Part shown: positions 22,934 to 35,036 of the stretch, piece by piece
Layout of the letters: each line of letters begins with the position of its first letter
How positions within the stretch are numbered: position 1 is the first letter of the stretch
Assembly: GCA_037783545.1 (NCBI GenBank)
Contig: JBBELK010001010.1
Coordinates: 62,001 to 126,000 of the forward strand
Reading direction: 5' to 3'
Origin: Henricia sp. BOLD:AAB3569
Taxonomy: Eukaryota; Echinodermata; Asteroidea; Spinulosida; Echinasteridae
DNA length: 64,000 nt
The notes under the pieces: model-generated
Told to the model about the DNA's origin: nothing
What the model saw: only the letters and a program-made list of their open reading frames with translations
Database searches by the model: none
Position numbers and translations under genes: made by a program

Positions 22934-23228
22934 AAACAAAAATCGCTGAGGCCTGTGGGTATAGTTGTAAACCGAGAACAAATTATTTGAAAGCAGAAAA
23001 TAGAAACAATAGTCATTTGTACACACTTGCATATCGGTGACGTCGTATGTTTGTAAACCAATTTTTTTTTTCAACCACTGGCATACAAACAAATTATGAT
23101 GCCATTAATCATGATTTGGTCGCCGTACACAGAAAACAAGTTGTTTCGTGGAATGCAAAACACAGATTGTATAATAATAGACGGGAGAAATCTCTCTTCC
23201 CAAGACAAAATAATCCGTCATTACCCCT

Positions 23229-23762
23229 GGGGCAGTATTCAATTCAATACTTAAATTAAGTAAAAACTTTACTTAGTATTTGGCTTGGCTAAGAAAATGA
23301 CCTATCTCGTATTCAAAGCCTGCTAAGAATTTTACTGTAGTAAGTCAAATACTTAGATAAATTATGACGTTACAAATGAACGCAGAGCGCAGAACTCCCT
23401 AAGCAGCCAATCGAATACAGCGTGGATGGGATGCGCTATGAACCGCGCCTTCTCATAAGCGTTTTTCTCACGCAAAACGCACAACACGCGCACCAAAACA
23501 AAACCGATCTAAACCGGTTGCAGTATGCGTGTGATGTATGTAAAAAATTGCTTAAGTGTGCTTTCATGCCTTCTCAAATTTAAGTAAAATACTTTCCCAA
23601 AAAGAATCATTTGAATACCAAATGTCCTAAGTATTTTTCTAAAGTAAAAAACTTAGCCACTTGCGAATTGAATACCGATTTTGGCTAAGTATTTTACTTT
23701 AGCCAAAAACTAAGTAAAATTCTTAAATATTTGGCTTAAGTACTGAATTGAATACCGCCCCT
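23229..23762. mobile_element. TIR element with aattgaatac-rich ends
   Basis: The inverted ends run from ggggcagtattcaattcaat to attgaattgaataccgcccc. The interior repeats aagtaaaa and cttagtattt in both orientations. No coding potential. 22934-23228 shows nothing recognisable. Confidence 0.75.
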
Positions 23763-23904
23763 GGTCGTTATGCTCCCAGTATGTCCCTTAAACAGTTCAA
23801 CTGACTGCAGTACACAGCTCTGAGCAATTTATTTGATCCCAGGCCCAGCAAACACAAACCGTTCTCTGCTCTCACAGGTCGGTCTGCCAACTTTCGTGGT
23901 TTAA

Positions 23905-24403
23905 GAGAAGGAGTTTGCAACAAAGTGTCCTGCTCAGGGACACAAGCATTGCACCATGCGTCAAATTCCCTGATATCTTGCATTGAGTGTGCCGAAACTC
24001 TCGACACAAACACGAGCAATGTAACCTGAATGAGAGGAGTTTGCAACAAAGTGTCCTGCTCAGGGACACAAGCAATGCGTCATCTGTCGAATTTCCTGAT
24101 ATCTTGCATTGAGTGTGCCAAAACTCTCGACACAAACACGAGCAATGTAACCTGAATGAGAGGAGTTTCAACAAGGTGTCCTGCTCAGGGACACAAGCAT
24201 TGCGTCATCTGTTGAATTCCCTGATATATTGCATTGAGTGTGCCGAAACTCTCGACACAAACACGAGCAATGTAACCTGAATGAGAGGAGTTTGCAACAA
24301 AGTGTTCTGCTCAGGGACACAAGCAATGCGTCATCTGTCAAATTTCCTGATATCTTGCATTGAGTGTGCTGAAACTCTCGACACAAACACGAGCAATGTA
24401 ACC
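23905..24403. repeat. ~125-bp tandem repeat, four copies
   Basis: Four units start at about 23906, 24032, 24158 and 24282. Each contains ggagtttgcaacaaagtgtc, gcattgagtgtgccgaaact and cgacacaaacacgagcaatg. Open minus-strand frames across it follow the repeat and are not genes. Confidence 0.9.
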
Positions 24404-25462
24404 TTGTTAAATGTTAAATCTTGGAAATATGTCAATTTAACGCTTGACAGATTAAACACTGTATATAGGCCTGTTTTTGTACTGAAGTATAATTGGTATA
24501 TTCTCTGTATTGTGTGTATATTGTATGTATTCAGAGATGGTTCTACTTTGAGAAATAACTTTCGATAAAATATGGAGAATTGTGTTAGATTGCCGAAGTT
24601 GTCAACTTCTGCGATATTCAAACTTTGCACTTTGCACTTTGCACTTTTCGTTTCATTTTTCTTTGATGGATTGGTTTGGCCGGTAGTTCATTCGGAAGCT
24701 GGAAACTCGGACAAATATCCATATTTTAATTATTTTGTTCCATAATTTCTCTGTGATGGGTTGGTTTGGCCAAAAGTTCATTCCTATACCTTCAATAAAC
24801 CACATTTTAAGTCAACTTTATAATTATCTAATATATTTACCACTCAAAACCGCTGTTTGACTCAAAATGTAATTTCGTTCTTAAAGTGTGACACATCGGA
24901 GTTTCACATGTACCTATTGCATTTTTATTGGTAAATATAAAGGAACGCCAACATCTTGTATGTTTGGAGCTCGTTGGGACCTTACAGATTACCTTGTTAT
25001 AACAGGAACCTTGTATTATCAGGAATGAAAACAATGAAGAACAAAATCTCCTTGTTACAAACAGAATGCTGTTATTATCGGGGTCGACTGTATCTTTCAG
25101 ATGATTCATGGCATTCATATACCGCATACTAACGCTGTTGACCCCATTCGTCACACTCGATCTAATACAACTTTGTACTTAAGGTTGGTTGCGAATTGCA
25201 TAAACAAACTAATTCCAGATTTTCTTCAGCTAGCTAAATCGTGGCCTACTTGTCCTAGAAATTGATACCGTGTTATGTACGCAAGCTCCTCAACTGCTAA
25301 CTCCGTATGTAATTTCTACGACTTTTCTTTCACAAATCGCCAGACTGCATTTTCAGATGTTTGTGAAAATGTTTGACTGATCAAAATAGACGTCGAATTT
25401 CATGTAAAGTGGGCATTTACAGTTTGCTGTGAGTTCGTGGGGATAAAAACGTTTACCTGTTC
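24404..25462. other. AT-rich non-coding stretch
   Basis: A short gcactttgcacttt run lies at 24626-24648, and a gatggattggtttggcc-type word is duplicated at 24667 and 24757. Around 24960-25090 the sequence ccttgttataacaggaacc and the later ccttgttacaaacag look like an old TIR transposon remnant. No gene is seen. Confidence 0.35.
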
Positions 25463-26350
25463 ATGTATGCAAGATACCCAGATTAAATAATGAATATGCA
25501 TGCTAGGATGCCCAGATTGCATAATGAACATGTATGCTAAGATGCCCAGATTGCATAATGAATATGTATGCTAAGATGCCCAGATTGCATAATGAATATG
25601 TATGCTAAGATGCCCAGATTGCATAATGAATATGTATGCTAAGATACCCAGATTGCACAATGAATATGTATGCTAAGATACCCAGATTGCATAATGAATA
25701 TGTATGCTAAGATGCCCAGAGTGCATAATGAATATGTATGCTAGGATACCCAGATTGCATAATGGATATGTATGCTAAGATGCACAGATTGCATAATGAA
25801 TATGTATGCTAGGATGCCCAGAGTGCATAATGACTATGTATGCTAAGATACCCAGATTGCATAATGAATATGTATGCTAAGATGCCCAGAGTGCATAATG
25901 AATATGTATGCTAGGATACCCAGATTGCATAATGAATATGTATGCTAGGATGCCCAGAGTGCATAATCAATATGTATGCTAAGATACCCAGATTGCATAA
26001 TGAATATGTATGCTAAGATACCCAGATTGCATAATGAATATGTATGCTAGGATGCCCAGATTGCATAATGAATATGTATGCTAGGATACCCAGATTGCAT
26101 AATGAATATGTATGCTACGATACCCAGATTGCATAATGAATATGTATGCTAGGATGCCCAGATTGCATAATGAATATGTATGCTAGGATACCCAGATTGC
26201 ATAATGAATATGTATGCTACGATACCCAGATTGCATAATGAATATGTATGCTACGATACCCAGATTGCATAATGAATATGTATGCTAGGATGCCCAGATT
26301 GCATAATCAATATGTATGCTAAGATACCCAGATTGCATAATGAATATGCA
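25463..26350. repeat. 34-bp satellite-like tandem array, about 26 copies
   Basis: The unit contains attgcataatgaatatgtat followed by gctaagatgcccag, with a strict 34-bp period. Variable sites (aag/agg/acg, tgccc/taccc, att/agt) form blocks that recur in order, which points to higher-order duplication of multi-unit segments. No unique spacers are present. Confidence 0.95.
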
Positions 26351-28163
26351 ACATTTCGATGTCAATTTGGTTTGGTCTTTTAATTATTGTCAATATACTC
26401 GAATATGACTTCAAAGTTGTTTCTTGATTACGATTTCAGTGGCAGGTTTTGACCTTAAAATGCATTAATATCCAAAAATGATGGCATTCAAACTCTTAGA
26501 AGCTTCACAGTTAAAAAGGTTTAAGTATGATTATTTTTTTATGAATAAGTGATTACATTTGTATTTTTAGGGGTTATGACCCAGGGACCGCCGGAGTGAA
26601 TAAATTCGATACAAATGTAGACAAATGTAATTTGTTTTACTTAATACGTTTGGTGTTGTTCAAAAATACGTTTCGTTCTCAGTTTAATCCCCCATTTAAC
26701 TCGATTATGGAGCCTTTAAGGAGTCAATCCACTGCGTCTTTAAGAGAGTCTGCAGCCAAAACGTACAGTAAGGCAACTGGGATTCAGCGTTCTCGAATTG
26801 TCTTATACCAGTTGTTTTATGGAACAAAAACCTCACAAACAAAAGTCATTAAACAGGCCTGCTATAGGTCTACGGCATTGCAACACAAGGCGACTTGCAT
26901 GACGATATCTAATATAAAGGATTGTTGAACTGAATGCGTCTTGTTACGCCAAGGTATTTCCAAGCGATCTGTCTAAGGTAGTTAAGGTAGTTTAGGATGT
27001 CTGTACTGCTTTCGTTTTACACGTCAATGGAAGGGGGCAAGAATGTAATCCTACCTCTAAAATGTAAAATTGGTGAATAACAAAACAACAGAGCTCGGAA
27101 TGATGACGTCAAGTTTGTTTACATGTCCGCTTTAATATATGTTGCATAGAAATGTGCACATGTAAGAAAGATGACGTCATCGTGTCTCGGGTGTATTGGA
27201 TCTAAGATTAAGACACGATGACATCGGATTGGTTTTATTTCTGTGGGAAATCGACGTCCTGTATGGCCAAGGAACGTCCAGAATCGAAAGCAAAAGCAGG
27301 ATATTCGATACTAACATCGAAATAATAACAGCAGAATTAAATACACAACTAATCGATAAAATGACCGCGCTTGGAAGAAATCCCAAATTTACGAAATCCT
27401 AACAATGTCCGAAATCCAAGACCATAGAAAGTAGGATTTGTTGACACGTGCAGGTTTCTACGGGAGTCTCGGGTAAATAAATGGCTTGTCGGGCCATAAC
27501 AAACCGTGACCCCATGCTGTTTCGGGTTTGTGTTTGTTTGTTTGTACAATGTTCGTTGTAATCGAAATCTTCATTTCAATAGAAGGGAATTTCCCGGGTT
27601 TTCCCGAAGGGTTTTCATTGCTTTTATTCACGCTTATCTGCAGAAAACTACCGATGGATGTAAACTGATATTAGGCTGTAGCCAGTATGTGACATCGCAC
27701 CCTAGAGTTCAAGGATCTTAAACAAAGTTAACAGGCATTCAGAACAACTGACACGTGCAGAGTTTATACAAACAGTCGGGAAGCCAGAAAACTGCAAATA
27801 CACGCAATTGGACTAGTGTACATGTATACTCGCACAACTAGCGGGAAAAGACAACAACCGTCGCCATAAAATGTAATGTTCTTCATGCAAACTTCATGTC
27901 TTACAATCGATCACCACGTTGTAGAAAGCGAGGGGGGTCGTTGTTCTTGCATGCACAGCCTCGCTGTGAGGCCAATATGGCGGTTCTATGCAAGAAGCGA
28001 ATAAACCATCCTGGGGATGCCGATTACCGTACGAGACGAAATTCACGCAATCAGGGCGATTATAAGAACGCTGTCATTTGTTTAGTTATATACTGCACAG
28101 CAAATGAAATTCATTGGTGACTCGTCTAAATTGGAATTGAGAAGTGAGCTCGTCGATAGCTGG
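26351..28163. other. unassigned intergenic DNA
   Basis: Open frames at 26596-26928, 27196-27402 and 27506-27721 lack any recognisable domain, splice support or homologue in the window. I see no repeat structure except short tgacgtca words near 27105 and 27171. Confidence 0.35.
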
Positions 28164-28489
28164 GTAATTCCAAAAATTAGGGGTCCAAAAGTGTGACATG
28201 CTTTTTAAGATTTTCAAGTGTTTTTAATGGTTGAAAGTAGTTTCCCAGTAGAAAATAATTATTTTTATTTGTACAAATGCCACTTAAATTTAATATTGGT
28301 GCGTAGATATGGCACCAAGGTTAATGCAAACTAATTCCGAAGAAGATGACTGCTGCCCCCTATTATCACAGGCTACAGTCCGTTACTGAGAATTTGTTGT
28401 GATTAGTGGCGATTTTTGAAGCAGAGAGTGTCGTACGTAAACCAACAATTTTAGACCCCTAATGTTGGGAATTACCCATCTTCGTTCTA
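28164..28489. mobile_element. MITE with gggtaattcc ends, copy 2
   Basis: It starts gggtaattccaaaaattagg and ends tgttgggaattaccc. It shares its interior with 22516-22933 but has a different middle, near agaagatgactgctgcccc. Confidence 0.8.
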
Positions 28490-28731
28490 GGTAATTTGCT
28501 TGATATATAATAAGAAATAAAATAACTGGGAAATCCTGGATTATTTGAAATTATTAGGGTTGGGAATTTAGAGTTTGGAATGTGAGGTTGGACTGATTAT
28601 CACCGCTGTCAATTGACAGTTATTTAGTGTGGAGCATCCTAAGAAAAATTCCTTTCAGGTTTGAGACATCATAGGTGAACAATGGAAGGGGGTGGTGTAC
28701 CTTCTATGATATTGTGATGCATAATACAATT

Positions 28732-29230
28732 TGCGTTACATTTGCATAAAAATCCCAGAGTCCCGCCTTCGCGCTATGGCGCTGCCGTGTGAGTGAGCCA
28801 AGCACCAGACTACCTGGCAAATCGGGTCGAATGCAGCACGATGGGGCGCGGGTACCGCCCCTACCATTGTTCTCCTATTGTGTCTCGAACATCCAAGGAA
28901 TTCCTTTCAATTTTAAGGGGGAGGGGTGGTGGTGCATGGTGGGGGAGGGGGCAGTGCGGTGTTGGTGCGTTAACAAAAGGGAAGAGTGTGTCGAGTCATA
29001 GGGGCGTTCAGGGGGGGAGTCCTTAGGCCCTTATCGAGAAATAAGCACTGCTATTACAGTATTACGCAAGTGCAACAGCATTCTATTTCATTATTTTGAC
29101 GAAATTTCATGCCGGCGAGTACATGACTCACTCATATCATACGCGAGCGCTGTAGCGTGAAGGCGGGACTATAGGATTTATGTAAATAAGGCGGGACTCT
29201 AGGATTTATGCAAATGTTACACGAAACTGC
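28732..29230. mobile_element. fragmented copy of the 15901 inverted-repeat element
   Basis: The left part (atttgcataaaaatcccaga, then cgcgctatggcgct) and the right part (tattttgacgaaatttcatg, then ggactctaggatttatgcaa) match the two ends of the 15901-17886 element. Most of the interior is replaced by unrelated G-rich sequence. The right terminus is locally duplicated near 29165 and 29195. Confidence 0.65.
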
Positions 29231-29499
29231 TAAAACGTTCTTGCCTTATATGGAAAGGAATTTAGATTGTTCTGTTTTCTTTAGCAAATGCATGCACTGC
29301 AGAGACCAGAATTCGCAGTGTGTGCAGATATTGGTGCCGCGCCTTCGACAGAAGTGACGAAATGTATTTTGCTCAACACATTCACACCAGAGGTAGGCTG
29401 ACCCTTTTGTTTTTGCAAATATTGTAGAGGGCGGAACCGCACGGAGGATACGTGGTTGAAATAACTTGAAAACAATGACGAATGTTAATAAGTTACAGA

Positions 29500-29591
29500 G
29501 GCGGACCCAGCCTCATCAAAATACAGGAAAACAATATAATTCAGGGGGTTGGACCCCCTGAAATCCATTGTTTTAATGAGGCTGGGTCCGC
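29500..29591. mobile_element. short hairpin MITE
   Basis: The end ggcggacccagcctcat is inverted as atgaggctgggtccgc, and the middle also pairs (gaaaacaat with attgttttaa). It is about 92 bp long and abuts the next nested element. Confidence 0.75.
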
Positions 29592-29598
29592 TACTGAG

Positions 29599-30548
29599 TT
29601 AAAGGCAGAGGCTCGCTTGGCAATGCGCGTGTGAGGCCAAAATCTTGCCACAAATACGTAGCTCTATGACTTTGCTATCATAAGCCATGTTCAGACGGGC
29701 ACTACCATCGAAAGTAAAGTTAACAACGACAGTCCCACTAACAACGACGCGTGCCCACACGGTGCTGAAACAACGACGCTCGTAAGTAGCGCGCTACTCA
29801 TAAGATTTCTCGTTGGTAAATCGTCGTTGTTAACTTGTAAGTAAGTGCGTCCACACGGTCACTACTTACGAGCTTACTCACGAGTGCCCACTACCAACGA
29901 CTTAAAGGGCCCTTAAATGGTGTTTTTATCAATGAAATATATGTGCTATGAAACTATTTCATTATGTTACAATCATAAAAACCCTACTTGGAAGTTGTTT
30001 GGGGGGTTAAAATCAAGGTTTTTGAATTTTATGTTAATAAAAAATGTACATATGCAAGAGCAAAGTGATGCACAAAAGTTTCAAATATTTTCGTCAAATT
30101 GTTGAAACTTTTGTAACCCATGACGGTTTAGGTTTGTTTTATATGTTGCCTGTTGCAAACCATGAAAAAACTAAGGCTGGAAACAGAGGCATTTTTCTAC
30201 AATTCCAGTTTGAAGTCTTATTTTTTTTCTAAAGTGACATGCCCCAAACAACGCCCTCTTTCTGTAAGTTTATGTGAAGAAGTTTTCAAAGTTGAAAAAT
30301 TCCACTTTGTATTCATGGGGCATCAACATAAACAGTTTTTTTTCTGTAGTTAAATTGTCTTTCTACACAAGCCAAGTAATCCTTCATATGCAGCAAACAC
30401 TGTGCATAAAGTTATAGAGCATTTCAAGGGACCTTTAAGTTAACTTTAAGTTAACAACGATCGTCTGAACGCACCTATAGCTATGGAGCTGCGTATTTTG
30501 AGGCACGAATTTGACATCACACGCGCATTGACGAGCCTCTGCCTTTAA
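29599..30548. mobile_element. three nested TIR elements
   Basis: The outer ends are ttaaaggcagaggctcg and cgagcctctgcctttaa. Inside, gttcagacg at 29689 pairs with cgtctgaac at 30470. Inside that, ttaaagggccc at 29902 pairs with gggacctttaa at 30438. The innermost ~537 bp is homologous, in reverse orientation, to 38713-39163. This is a readable order of three insertions, oldest outside. Confidence 0.75.
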
Positions 30549-30699
30549 TAAGTTCAGATGTACCCACATGGGGTACGGGTACACACAAATGCTGGACAAA
30601 AACTTTCAGTTTCATGGGTGAATTGGCAATTTTACTTTTGTAAATAGGCTACATTTAATAGGTATGGTTGAATTTGTGTCAACCTTGGGCCAGTGAGCT

Positions 30700-31488
30700 T
30701 TCCTTTCATGTGGATTGTTGTCATTTTGCCTCGAAATTAGAATCACACCCAAAAATTTCCAGCTGGTTGTGTCCTGCATTGGTTTTAGATATTCTTGATT
30801 TGAAAACAAACAAAAAAGAACTACTTACATTGCCGTTTTTCAATAAAAAACGTCTATTTCCGACAATCTTCGACGGAGAAATCTGTCGTTACGATGTGAC
30901 CAGCTAAAATAAAGTTGGCTAGGCTTAACGCTTGGGGGCGCTCCAGCATTTTCGGAGTCGCGACTCCGATTCCAAAAAAGAATCTAAATTCTATTCCAGA
31001 TCGATTCCATTTTTCGTATGAAAACATACGTGTACATTGCGATTTCTTATTGTGTCCAGGACAACCCATTCTAATCGATTCTAGTGTGGAGTCGCGCCAA
31101 AGTTCGACGTGGTCTTTTTTGCGAACGTACAGTTGGTGTGCCTCTACGGAGGCCCAATGAGAGTACGGGTGGCGCTCTTATGTCACGCGCATTTATACGG
31201 CGCGGCATACAATGTACAGTTTCGTTTGACGTTCTCTTTGGGCGCCCGTCAATGCACAACTACACGTTTGCAATCGTTTTTATCGTGATAAGGAGTACAA
31301 CAAATTTCTTAGTCGAAGATTGTCGGGAATAGACGTTTTTGATTTAAAAACGGCAATGTAAGTAGTGCTGTTTATTTGTCTTCTGATCAAGAATATCTAA
31401 AACCACTACAGGAAACAACTAGCTGGAAATAGTTGGGTGTGATTCTAATTTCGAGGCAAAATGACAACAATCCGCTGTATGAAAGGGG
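30700..31488. mobile_element. inverted-repeat element with ~178-bp arms
   Basis: The left arm (gtggattgttgtcattttgc through cgacaatcttcgac, 30710-30877) is the inverse of 31311-31480. The loop (30878-31310) is unique sequence with a short cggagtcgcgactccg palindrome near 30953. Confidence 0.75.
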
Positions 31489-32760
31489 TACCTTCTGTCC
31501 CTACGGGAAATCCCGTAGGGACAGAATAATTCTGTCTACCTTGGGCAATGCTAATTAAACTACATCTACATTATGAAAATACACAATTATATCGATCAAG
31601 TGCTCAAAGCATTTCGCGTTTACATTCGCGTTTTACGAGCATCTAAACCTCCCTATTGTGTGCGCGCTATATGCCGAAAACACGCTCTGTTGCAATGGGG
31701 GAGGGAGAGGAGTACGGACAATTTTAAAATTTAGGTGCTTTCTCCTGCAATCTAAGGCACGTTTTAGAGGCTTTTTATTGAAGGTTTTAGGGGAGAGATT
31801 TTCAATGCAATTTCATTAAACATTCACTTGACAATTAGTTCACCGTCTCAAAGGAGGGGTTGCAACCCCCTCAACTCCCCCTCCAGGTCCACCACTAACA
31901 TAACAGCAAAATTCTGGATTCCACCATATTGTGTTTGTGCGGTGCAGCATATTAACGGGGCTTTCCCATGATTTCGCAATCCCAAAGGAAGGTGCTTTTG
32001 AAAAAGAATTGTTTGCAGCTAGTGTTTACAATATGTATATGGCATTCAACACACAAAAAACCGGCATTTCCAGATGATTTTGATGATATTGAGCAATCGG
32101 TATTATTTATAAATCTATCCACGCACTCTCACGGGAATCCGCTTCCAGCTAGGTCTTGATTCCTGGGTCTTGATGTCCTCATTTCTGTTTGTGACTCCAA
32201 ATTCTGACGATGTTGACTAGCTATGGCGGGATGCAACATTTTCCAGATGATTCTAGTTGTTTGCCTCCTGCTTTTGACGGGAAGTGTTTTTTTCAGCACC
32301 AACTTGGGTATGTAATGAACTCCATGTATAAATCGTGACAAAAACCCTTGGGAATCTTCCTCGCACTTCAATCTCAAGTCGATAAAGATAAAAAAAAAAA
32401 GAAGTAATAATTAAAGTAAAGATATAACTAATACTGTATTGATTGCATAAATAGGCCTCATATAGTTTCCGAAGATGCCATAAACTTAACAATAACGACA
32501 TCTTTTCAAACGGGCTAATATACGTCAGTAACATACAAATGATGTCGAACTACGACAACAAATAAATATTTGTATGAATTAATTTTTAAGCATATTTTAG
32601 GTATACAATCGAGCAAACTAGACACGTAAATTTAAAAACGATTGCTCGTAAATAAAAAATGAAAAGTGTTTTGTCTTTTGTCTGAATAAGTCAGTAGGGG
32701 CTGTCAAAAGTTGTCAACATTTTCACGGTTCTGCAAAACGTATAGAAGGGGGAGGGTGGT
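31489..32760. other. intergenic DNA with one perfect hairpin
   Basis: The hairpin ctgtccctacgggaaatccc / gggatttcccgtagggacag lies at 31497-31525. Otherwise I see AT-rich sequence without gene or repeat support. Confidence 0.35.
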
Positions 32761-33060
32761 CAAGGGCCGCGTAGGACGCATTGTAATACACCTATTAAAC
32801 TGGGCCCCCCCCCCCCCCCCCCCCTCCCCCGTTGCCCACCTAAGACGTGGAGATTGTCACTTTTCGTGTGACAAAATCCCCACCCTGGGGCAAAATGTAG
32901 GTCACAAAAATTATACCGAAGTGAAAACGTCGCCATCCTATGTTTGCCAATGTTACTGGGTCTATACTACAACCATGAACTGGTTCTCTATGCTTCAGCA
33001 ATGGTCTTTGCAGATGACCAGGGAAGGTTTAAACCTTCGCTCGTACCCAGCGCGCCTTAT
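32761..33060. repeat. poly-C tract and dispersed-repeat fragments
   Basis: About 22-25 consecutive C lie near 32803-32824. Next come a relative of the 21780-21870 repeat (caaaatccccaccctggggc) and a fragment (gtgaaaacgtcgcc through gggtctatac) related to the MITE at 40229. Such C runs are prone to length error. Confidence 0.65.
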
Positions 33061-33813
33061 AGCAGTTTAATTAAATTATGTTTCATGCATGCCCGCACAT
33101 GAGGCAAATAAGGGTGTCGGGTGGAACACGACTTGCGCCAACATAAAATTGAAAACAAAGAGACCAAAACAAAACCCGAAACAAACTTGGTTTGTTTATA
33201 GGTTGTGGCTTGTCCCTGGCTTGTCCCTGTGGCTTGGTATTTAAGAACATTTGATTTAATGGTGGCACGAGTTGGACATCTTTGCAATAGGAAATTGCTG
33301 GCGAAAGCTTTGGAACACGGCCATGGCACTTTGTGGGCGGTGAAATTCGCTTACCAAAGGCCCTTTGCAAGGGTGTGAGCTGATAACGAGCAATGTTTTA
33401 AGACGAAGAATAGCCGACAAGATGTTTCACTGACGTACAAACATGTATGTTCGAAGACGCTCTGTTGATCTTTGACAACCACCAATAACTCACTGGCAGA
33501 GCAGTCAACCTTCCCGGGTTTTGGGGAAGACATCTGGGAAAACATGTCTATTCCGTGACTCCAAACACATCTAAAAATCCCCAAGGGTGTTTATTGACCA
33601 CCCAGGAGGGTGTTTCCATTTCAGGACTCACAAAATTAATTATATATTTTCCTTAGAACCTGTTGCAAAATCCGGGACGGATGGCAGCTCTGCACTGGTT
33701 CAAATCCTTTTCTTTTTCCTAGCCATACTGAATTGGCGCAAGTCGTGTTCCACCTGACGCCCTTATTTGCCTCATATGCGGTCATGCATGGAACATAATT
33801 TAATTAAACTGCT
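33061..33813. mobile_element. 753-bp TIR element with ~78-bp ends
   Basis: It begins agcagtttaattaaattatg and ends cataatttaattaaactgct. The ends pair for about 78 bp, through acgacttgcgcca / tggcgcaagtcgt. The interior has short frames only, none recognisable. Confidence 0.8.
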
Positions 33814-34633
33814 ACCAAAAGACACAAGAGAACTTATCCAAAATACATGTCAAAACATCTCAAATAAATATTGATACATCAAAACACGACACAAGTAATT
33901 TTTAAAAGTGTATAGTTTGTTTTTTACTCAACCTGTAGTTGTGTCGAAAAAGTGGCAAAAATGCATCTTTGATCAAGAAGACGTGGTTCACGCCGAAGCC
34001 CGTTGCTTAGCAGTAGCCTGGTAAGATCAACTGTGATGTGCATAAACCGTCATCAGCGGTTCAATGTCGCTAAATATACAACTATGAGTGATTTGTTAAA
34101 TAATTCTCGTTGTGAAACAATCGGATACCGCGGGTACCTGGTACATGAACTCGATCGGGTGTGACTTGTCTGCGTATCTCATAGTAGGGTTGCCGTAGGA
34201 ATGACTCTTGTATTCTATACGAATCCTTGGATGTGAAGTTCCATATGAGTCCTGTAAAATGAATTGTTAACGGATTTATTACCTAAAATTGTGTTTTGTT
34301 TCCCCCCCCCCTCCCCCCCTCCCCCCCCCCCCCCCCCCCCGCCCCATAGTTACGCCACTGACATACTATGTGTGTACGTATTAGCATAATTTAAATTTGA
34401 TTGCATTATCCCACTGTCGTGACAGCTAATCAGTGATAACTTGGAAACATGTTGGAAACATATTGGTTGTTTTACATTCAATTTCAGCCTGATTTCCAAG
34501 CGTCGGAGGCTCATCCAGGTCCGCTTGGTATGGCTCTCCTTGCCTCGATGTGCTGCTGTCTCTTTATCTGTAAGTATAGATGACTTATATTATGAAGATA
34601 GTATTTACAGAATATTACCGTGTCCGAATAGAC
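33814..34633. other. intergenic DNA with C-rich tract
   Basis: No gene is seen. A C-rich run with a few T and G lies at about 34303-34345. Confidence 0.4.
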
Positions 34634-34800
34634 CTGCAGCCGATTTCATGAAAGAGTGCGCAGCTTGCGCAACTTTTTAAAAATGGCGCAAGCCCCATAG
34701 CTTGCGTGTTATCGTAACTAAATTGTTGCGCAACTTACGCAATAAAACGTTGCGCAAGTGGGCTTACGCAACTGCGTAAGTTTTGTGAAATCGGCTGCAG
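34634..34800. mobile_element. 167-bp hairpin MITE
   Basis: It has the ends ctgcagccgatttcatgaaa and ttttgtgaaatcggctgcag. The middle is made of gcgcaagc / gcttgcgc words in both orientations. It abuts a fragment (34796-34890) of the 15901 family. Confidence 0.8.
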
Positions 34801-35036
34801 TTGCATGATAGATTTGCATAAATCCTACATGTTAAATGAACATGTTAAAACATATGTACTCATCGTCAATTTTCGTCAAAATGAACAACTCAGATTCGGT
34901 GAAGAAAACTCAAAGGTATTTATGTGTCGACAGTTATCAAATCGGATGTATGCATACAGTCAATGACTCGGACTAGAAATGATGGGAAACTTGGTAAACG
35001 CTTCCTGCCTGGGGCCAATTTCATGGCGCTGCTTAA

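Noticed and set aside
25463-26350. CRISPR-like array
   Set aside because: The repeats are contiguous with no unique spacers and the genome is eukaryotic; it is a satellite array.
26596-26928. 110-codon frame as a gene
   Set aside because: No domain, no splice context and no second copy, and it is short enough to arise by chance.
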